From Cryptomeria japonica (taxonomy: Eukaryota > Streptophyta > Pinopsida > Cupressales > Cupressaceae): 64,000 bases of DNA. The notes under the pieces were generated by a model, which saw only the letters and a list, made by a program, of their open reading frames with translations, did no database searches and had not been told where the DNA came from. The stretch spans positions 144,686,091-144,750,090 of the forward strand of contig NC_081406.1 of the NCBI RefSeq assembly GCF_030272615.1, given 5' to 3'. The translations under genes and the position numbers were made by a program. Positions 57,201 through 64,000 of this stretch are shown here, in pieces (position 1 is the stretch's first letter; every line of letters starts with the position of its first letter).

Positions 57201-59470
57201 GAGGAGCTGGTGAATATGAAGAGGATATAATGTGTTGCAACATTTGATCAAAGGTATTTCTAAAATTGTCATCTTTCAATGGAAAATTCTAAAATTATTA
57301 GTATTCTTGATGAGCCTTAACATTGGTTTTCGGGTTTGTCTATTTATTCTTATGATAGAAGATCCTGTTAGTGCCTTTTTTATTGTTCCCGCCAAAGCTA
57401 TTCATAAAGAGGATGTTCAAGGTTACATTCATGTTTCTATGGATGAATATGATCATAGCAAAATTAACTTTATTTTAAGAGACTTCATCTAGTCAACTAT
57501 TTGTACAAGTTTAAGTCTGAATATGCTAGTCTAGGGCACATGAGATTGGATACTTGGAGCAATTACCCTATGTTTTATGATGAAGAGGTAATAAGGACCG
57601 TGTTGAGAAAAATGCATGAATATTTCCTATGGTTGGATCAACCATACTTTCCAAGGAATCCCTAAGGGATGTAACTAGTTTGTGTGCTAACAAAAAAGTA
57701 CTGTTTTGAAATCAATAAAGAATGAGGAAGTGAATAATTTGACTTTAGTTGTATCTGGTAAGTGAGCCATTTGGATTGACAATATTGCTGATTTGGGTGT
57801 GAGGTATGCAATAATGGGGTTTTTGTACAATGTTTGTTTTAGAATTAGGGAAGTATCTTCCTCCTCTACATTATTCTATGTTTCTTATCAAATGGTAAAG
57901 GAGAATGAGGATTATTATTTGTGTGAACTCTTGAGGCATCAACTACTGGAAAATATCCAAATGACAAAGAATGAAATGTACCCTTTTCGATATGGCTCTC
58001 TTATTGTTTGCTTGGTATTTTATTTTCTGAATGTATTGCCTGGAATGAAAAATGTTGCATGGAGAAAAGATGTGACTATTGATGCATAAATTAAATAATA
58101 TTTGGATAAACAAAATAATTGTAATGATGCCTGCTACAAATTCTTCATGGATCTCTAGAAGGAGATGATTATCAAAAACAAGATTTCTCTGAATGTGGTA
58201 GATTGGTATAGAAATGAGATTACTTTCATGGTGGACAAGGACAATTGATTTATGGAGGCAGTAGTGCCGAGGAATTCATGGGCATCCAAGCTTCTCTATG
58301 AATTTTTTGAGGATGAATGTATGAGTATTGCAAAGATTCTTCTTAAATTGCCTAGAGATATGTGTGTAGCAAGATTAAGAACATTTGATGAGATAATGGA
58401 AAAATCTGACCTAGTAAAAAATTTGATGATGTAGGAAGTGTTTCACAAGTAAAAAGGACTAGAAATCTCTTTGTAGAGGCCACTTCATCTATTTCTAAGG
58501 TTTTTAAATTTGATCACATGACTCTAGTTGAGAAAGTAAGTGCAAACACCACAGTTGTGGAAAGTGATGAAGGAGAACTAGAGAAGGTTAGTATGCAAGA
58601 AGATGTTGAGAAACAAGTGAGGTTGGTTTCTTCCCCTACTTTTGCTAAGGGAAAATTCTCTTGAGGTTGATAAAGTTTTTGATTTAACCGGATGACCTAA
58701 TGGTCTAAAGGACACTAGTAGTTTGTATGTTAGAGTTCCTACATATGATGAAGAAATTATTGAATAAGCATTATTACATATTTGTGCTAGAACAATCATT
58801 GTCCTAGTGATGTTTCTGGATTTCTTCTAGAAGTGCTAGTGGAAATTTTGGTTGAACATATGGCTTTAGTTGATGGTGATAATAGTAATTTAAATGAATC
58901 ATGTACATAGATTAACCTAGCTAACAAGATGATAGAAAAATGCATAAGGGCACATCAAAATCTTAAACTTAATTTGGAGGATTTTAGGAGAGTGATTGAT
59001 AATGTTGTTTGGTTATACTGCTACTGCTTGAGGTGGCCAACTGCTATAAAGAAATTTAAGGATAAGATAGACTCCATTTAGTCTCAACTTAATGAGGTGG
59101 CCTATTCTTTTGATATCTATAAAGATGGTGATGGTGCTGTGAGATCAAGGAGTTAGGAACTTCATTCACAATTATCTCTATGATAGAGATAGAGAGATGG
59201 ACACACGAGACTATTCTTTGACCTTACGGATGCAATGGATTTGCAAATGGATTGATTTATTAGGTTATTGGCATATGTTGAAAAAGTAGAACAGAGTGTA
59301 CAATATTTTGATATTTTTGATGTTGCAATAAATTTCAATCTTGAGTGTGAGTGTCTAAGCAAAATTATTTCTACTACTATTCATTCATGGGAATCTTCTT
59401 TGGTGGATCTTAAGAAACAATTCAAGGAAATTTGGCCTAGTAATGTATGGCATATGTTGAACAATTGATT
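57201..59470 (+). pseudogene. Second ORF of element F (conserved with D), unknown function
   Basis: Blocks in order: 57232-57492 (EDVQGYIHVSMDEYDHSKI, comparable to the D block at 19450-19330); 57793-58089 with YQMVKEN, LLRHQLLEN, FRYGSLIVCLVFYFLN and a Trp; 58252-58434 (a helical stretch); an acidic variable region (58500-58660); and a C-terminal block 59268-59468 (HSWESSLVDLKKQFKEI), comparable to D at 16450-16380. The block order matches D, but the KE-rich helix is absent. No known family recognised. At least ten stops. Confidence 0.6.
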
Positions 59471-59649
59471 ATTTGAAGGTATTTGTACCCAACCTATTCT
59501 TTTTGAAGATATATGATGCAAGTAATTATTTTTGTTAGGGGAGTTACAAACTTGTATAATTTTCTAGCTAGTAGAGTTGCCCTTTGTCTTTGATGTCAAA
59601 AGGGGAGAAGTATTTTGTATATGAAGAAGTATTTTATGTTTCCACCAAT

Positions 59650-59664
59650 GACAAAGGGGGACAT
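59650..59664 (+). other. Polypurine tract, element F
   Basis: gacaaagggggacat next to the LTR start. 59471-59649 has no gene. Confidence 0.7.
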
Positions 59665-61200
59665 TGTTGTACATATGAGTCTTTGTTGTCATTGATGTCA
59701 ATCTTGTTGGTGCTTCTTAGTGGTACTTGTTGGCAGTTTGGATGTTGGTCCAGAAGTAATATAATGTAGATGTGTATGAGGTATATCATTGATCTAGTTG
59801 TTGTCTTGTTGGGATTCTAGATGTTGGTCTGGAAGTGACATGATGCGGATGTGTATGGTCTAATAGTAATTTGGTTGAACCTGGATGTTTACTTGTAGGT
59901 GATAGGTTGCAAAGTTATATACAAACTATGTGTAGTATGATGAGTTGCTTTTAGAAATGTGTGGATATGATGAATTATATATGGAAACTAACTGTAAGTT
60001 TTCTAGATGGTATATACTAATGGTATGTTGTGTTTTTGGAGGATTGATGTCTTTTTGCTTGGTCTCGAAAGTGTGTGACTGTTTTGGTGAATGATATCTT
60101 TTTCTAGTTGTATCAGATATGTATCATATAGATTTACAAGCTGGAGTAGATGGTTATGATAGACCTATTTTCATATATTTTTATTTTTATGATGGACAAA
60201 TGTTCATTGCAAAAGATATCTATGTCTATGTTAAGAGTTTGTGCAATTTTAGAATATTGCAAAGGAATGCACTACATTCCTCATCTTGCTAGTACTCTGA
60301 GGATGTTGTGGATCATTGTATTATGTTCCTAGCACATTGTACTTCTTTTCTAGTGGCCTACATATCTTATTTTTGGGTTCAAATGAAATGTTTAGGAAAG
60401 ACATATTGATATGAGATGACTTATGTGTCTTTGGTTCATGCAGTTGCATGTAGAGTATTTTTGGAGATAATTGGAAGGTTTGCCAACATGGTGTGAATCT
60501 TCACACATTTCTTTTGCCTTTCACATGTAATGTTTGGGTTGATGATGCATATACATGTTACATATTTAGGCTGACCTAATAGAGGTTATTAATGATCCGA
60601 TTCACATATAAAGAATAAATCAATTATGTTCAGATATACATGATATGAAGATATGGATGTGAGATGTATGATATGCTTGTGATATGAAGTTTGAGGTGAT
60701 ATAGAGGTTCATATGTGTTATAGTGCAGAGATAAAATTTGGATCAAATGAGTATTAAGTTGTGAATTGTTATCTGCATATTGATAGATGCTATTCTCATT
60801 TATAGTTCAATCTATTATTGTTATTGTGCCTGGACAAATATTTTGTATCTTTCCCTAAAATAGTGCACCTTAGTTGTGCAAGTCTATATTTGTATCTTGA
60901 CCTAAGGTTGTATGCCTTATCCTACAAGTTCTAACTAGTAAGCTCCTTGGCCTATGGCCTAAATATTTGAAAATATTTATTTCATATATTGTGAGTTTGA
61001 TTCTCATCTTGGGTTTTCCCAGCTTGGATTTTTCATGTAAAATCTTAGTGTTCTTGTGTGGATGGTTTTTTTGTTTTAGTTATTCATTCCCATGCATATG
61101 TGATGAATGAATGTTATGAAATAAATATTCTTAACCTAATCAAGTTTTAGTATATGCTAATTCACCCTCCCCCCCTCTCAACATCTGATAGTTTGCAACA
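59665..61200 (+). repeat. Element F 3' LTR
   Basis: 1,536 bp from TGTTGTACAT to gtttgcaaca, followed by cataa. Its end (ttcaccctccccccctctcaac) resembles the LTR ends of B, C, D and H. Confidence 0.88.
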
Positions 61201-61205
61201 CATAA

Positions 61206-61397
61206 GTATCACCTTTATGTAGGGGTAGTTAGTTATTGTTTTCTACCTTCTCAATTCACTTGCTTGTCTACATAAGCAAGCCTTCTATATACATTTGATT
61301 CATCTCTTAATAATATTATTTTGGCTTATTGTGTTGTGGAAGTTCATTTCTGGTTTTTGCTTGTTGATTTTAGAAATCACAACATGGTATTAGAGGC
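61206..61397 (+). repeat. LTR remnant I, right part, with primer site
   Basis: The end of a copia-type LTR (…gattttagaaatcaca) is followed by tggtattagaggc (61385-61397), close to the Met-tRNA primer site. The LTR carries ctatatacat as a TATA-like signal near 61289. F is inserted in it. 61398-61441 would be the start of its interior, cut by H. Confidence 0.6.
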
Positions 61398-61441
61398 ATG
61401 CTAGCAAAACCCTTCTCAAATATGTACAACAAGCCTCGTCA

Positions 61442-62798
61442 TGTTGGATATTGTTGCTGCTAGGATATGTTGTTGTCATTTATGTCAACATATTCCTGTG
61501 TTTTTGTGTTGCAGAGAATTGTTTTGGTGATCCCGTGTTTATAGTGAGTTGATCTAGTTGGTTTATCTATTTGGGATGTTGAATCAAATAGAGATACTTC
61601 ATTCTTTATTGATTCCATAATAATATGTGATGATTTGATTGAGTTGAGGATTCCGGTATGGAGATTGGTTTTCAATGTTCCGTGTTGTAGTGTTCTGGTG
61701 TTTGATCTGTTGTGCTCTGATATGATTATATCTTGTGTTGCAGATATGGGAGAGTGTTTTGGATGTTCATGTGTATCTTCACTTCAGATGGTTCATGATT
61801 TGATGCTCCACAAGATATCTTTCTTGTCCGAGTTGTTGCTAATAAGTGTTCTTGAGTGTTAGCGTGTTGATCGATGGAGATTTGATTAAGTGGTGTTGGT
61901 GCAACTATTGCAGATGTTTCTAACATGCTTGATGGTATTTCCTAATCATGTCCTATTTGTTCTGTTAGTCCATATTGATCCTTGTACGAGTCATTGAAGA
62001 TCTTATGGGTCCGATGATATTATTCATGTTATGCGGTATTCTCGATAGTGTAACATGTTGCGGTTGATCTTGGCGAGATTTCTGGTGGTGTTGGATGTTT
62101 GGAGAGTTGATTTAGGTCCATGCTATGTTGTATATGGTATTGTATTGGTCCAATGGATGATTTATGTATTGTATGATGTAATTTTGTAATTAGGTGTTGA
62201 GGGTTTAGCCGACCTTGTAGTCAAGGTTGATGATTTGTATAAATAGGTGTTATATTTGTGGTTCAGTCATATATGGGTGTTGATTCTGCATTATCAGAGA
62301 GTGGTGTATGTGTGAATACATGAATTCATCTTTTGGTGTGGTGTATTGAGCAACGATTGTTGCAGTATAGACAAATGAGCTTAACCGGAACTGTTGTCAG
62401 GCATTAGTGAATGCGATCTTTGTAGTTCATCTTAATCGGATTGTAGTTCTGATATCTTTGTAAGGTAGTGAACCTTCCCTGAGGGTTGTATCCTTCTGGG
62501 TCATTGTAATTTGAGCAATGAGCTCTAGGAAGTGTGCTTGAATGCATGTGCATTCCCCATTATAATATTTACACATACTACTATAGAGTATCATCTTATT
62601 GTGGGTAGGTTCCCACTGTGCTTTTTTCCTGAACCTGGTTTTCCATGTAAAAAATATTGGTGTTATGTGTGTTGGTGTTATTGTGTTTATCTTTATTCTT
62701 GCCGCAGTTGATCAAATTTGAGATTATGCTTAAACTGTTTAATCCGGTGAAAACTATTTCACCCCCCTCTCAGTTTTCCTTCCTTGTTGTTGCCAACA
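61442..62798 (+). repeat. Element H 5' LTR
   Basis: 1,357 bp from TGTTGGATAT to tgccaaca. Matches the B LTRs throughout, with TATA-like TATAAATA at 62238-62245. Confidence 0.88.
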
Positions 62799-62800
62799 AG

Positions 62801-62812
62801 TGGTAGCAGAGC
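62801..62812 (+). other. Primer-binding site (initiator Met tRNA), element H
   Basis: tggtagcagagc, one mismatch from the standard site. Confidence 0.85.
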
Positions 62813-62854
62813 TAGATCCTCGGGAAGAAGCTTAACTTGTCGAGGAGATCTGGG

Positions 62855-63490
62855 ATGACAACCTATGTGTTTAAGAAGGAAAGTCCTAGATTTGATGAAA
62901 ATAATTATACTATTTGGATGGATTAGATGGAAGTTCATCTGAAGTGTCTTGGAGAGGAATATTGGAAGATTACAAAGACTGTCTACAATGTTCCTCTGAA
63001 TGGACTGGTTACTGCTGATAAAATTAAGGAGGTTGAACATAACATAAAAGCTAAGGAAGCATTACTGAGTGCCTTGATGGATTCAGAAATGACTAATGTG
63101 ATGGGTTTGAATACTACACATGAGATCTAGAAAAAGTTAGAGACTTTGTATGAAGGAGATGTACAAGTTAAAGTTGCTAAGTTGCAGATTTTGAAAGGAA
63201 AGTATGAGACATTGAAGATGGGAGAAGATGAGAATATAACATCCTTTATGGCTAAAGTGAATGAACTTGTTATGAACATCAGATATGCTGGTAGAACACT
63301 TCAAGAAGATGAGATTATTGCTAAGGTGCTGAGATCCTTGCCTCCTTCTTACAAAGCTAAAGTTGCTGCTATTGATGAGATCTAAAGTGTGACTACTGTA
63401 ACAAGAGACATGTTGGTTGGGAAGCTTGATGCATTTGAGTTGAGTGAATTTAGAGAGTTACATGGTAAATCTAAAACTATATTTAAAGCT
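62855..63490 (+). pseudogene. Element H copia gag, partial
   Basis: ATG 62855 (MTTYVFKKESPRFD). UBN2-type gag, collinear with B 6217-6850: GEEYWKITK, EALLSALMDSEM, LKGKYETLKMGEDEN, LRSLPPSYK. Stops at 62924 and 63128 replace Trp (TGG to TAG), and 63383 replaces Gln. It ends in the linker before the zinc knuckle, where similarity to B is lost. Confidence 0.85.
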
Positions 63491-64000
63491 GTTAGTGAAC
63501 AAATTTGCACTTTGTTTTCAAATGATTAACCTTAAACTCTGTTACCTTATTTTGAGAGCAAATAATTCACTAAACAGTTGGGTAAGTGTTGTTCAAATCA
63601 CTTCCCTCTGAATTTTTGCATAGGTACAGCTCCCTATCTTAGTTTTTCATGAAATGTGTTTTATTTCTATTTATATCTGAATGAAGCTTTTAACCAAAAA
63701 GCGTATAAGGCTGCCTATTTCATTCTTGGATGAAAGGCTGCAACTTTTCTCATGTCTCATAAATAATGGAAAACTATTTTCTTAATTTTCAAAACATATA
63801 ACTACAACAACTGAAACAAAGTTCAATATACTTCTTGCACTTAAACTAATTAAAGATGAACATATTCAAGAAAAATAAATCCGCCTTCAATCAAGAATCT
63901 TTTCTAGAGTAAACAACACGTTCAAAGGAAAGAACATCAGAAGAATAATGAAAAACTGCAATGAAATGATCAATTACTATTACTTGATCAGATGAACATA
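63491..64000. other. No feature recognised
   Basis: AT-rich sequence with no credible frame, LTR end or repeat. It may be the site of another insertion into H or the far side of its truncation. Confidence 0.5.

Larger units (their letters stand above)
55092..61200 (+). mobile_element. Element F: pol-less LTR element related to D
   Basis: 6,109 bp bounded by a perfect 5-bp duplication cataa (55087-55091 and 61201-61205). The 3' LTR is complete (59665-61200). The 5' LTR keeps only its first 800 bp or so and runs straight into coding sequence near 55908, so the primer site and gag start are deleted. Zinc-knuckle gag-like ORF, then a second ORF homologous to that of D, polypurine tract, LTR. No pol gene. 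All frames are broken. Confidence 0.85.
61442..63490 (+). mobile_element. Element H: truncated copia element of the B family
   Basis: 5' LTR, primer site and most of gag are present. Similarity to B stops at about 63490 within the gag linker. No 3' LTR within the window, so it is either truncated or interrupted just before the end. Confidence 0.85.

Noticed and set aside
63491-64000. Possible host gene at the right edge
   Set aside because: No frame over 60 codons, no splice pattern and no recognisable protein; left as unassigned.

Overview
This window is nuclear DNA from a plant, and essentially all of it is nested LTR retrotransposons. I see no intact host gene. The plant call rests on Ty3/gypsy elements of the Tat lineage (with a second, archaeal-type RNase H after the ordinary one), a plant mobile domain (PMD) protein, and copia-type elements primed by initiator-Met tRNA. 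The density of old, mutated, stacked insertions suggests a large genome, and a gymnosperm is plausible. The species cannot be fixed from the sequence alone.

Layout. Element A is a Tat gypsy element (1-48484, + strand, 5' end cut by the window edge). It is the host for everything up to 48.5 kb. Its gag (2882-4937) is interrupted by copia element B (4938-11883, perfect 5-bp target duplication gttcc). Seventeen bases further on it is interrupted by element D (11901-36969, - strand), a pol-less element with Met-tRNA priming. D carries a solo LTR of its own family (C, 11952-13136) in its 3' LTR and a second Tat gypsy element (E, 20433-35005, perfect duplication gagag) in its gag. Element A resumes at 36975 with protease, reverse transcriptase, two RNase H domains and integrase. 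A 342-bp TRIM sits at 42356-42697, and the 3' LTR ends at 48484. Beyond A lie a degenerate unknown reading frame (G, - strand, 48485-52688), a second TRIM (53728-54097), an old LTR remnant (I) split by element F (55092-61200, duplication cataa), and a truncated copia element H of the B family (61442-63490). The last 510 bases hold nothing I recognise.

How the parts work. B and H encode the usual copia gag-protease-integrase-RT-RNase H order, all riddled with stops. A and E encode gag, protease, a G-patch-like stretch, RT, two RNase H domains and integrase on the + strand. Between pol and the 3' LTR, both also carry a - strand PMD gene. This antisense gene has its own TATA-like box, a short ATG exon, and candidate splice sites that bring exon 2 into frame in both copies. 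Its intron holds an array of a short motif (core about CGTCTGTG). The same motif, in the same orientation relative to transcription, fills the long leader upstream of gag, which also has candidate splice sites. The element therefore looks mirror-symmetrical. D and F are pol-less elements that share a zinc-knuckle/coiled-coil gag-like ORF and a conserved second ORF of unknown function; D adds an ORF on its antisense strand.

All coordinates of degenerate coding regions are outer limits of recognisable similarity. Nothing was aligned by machine.
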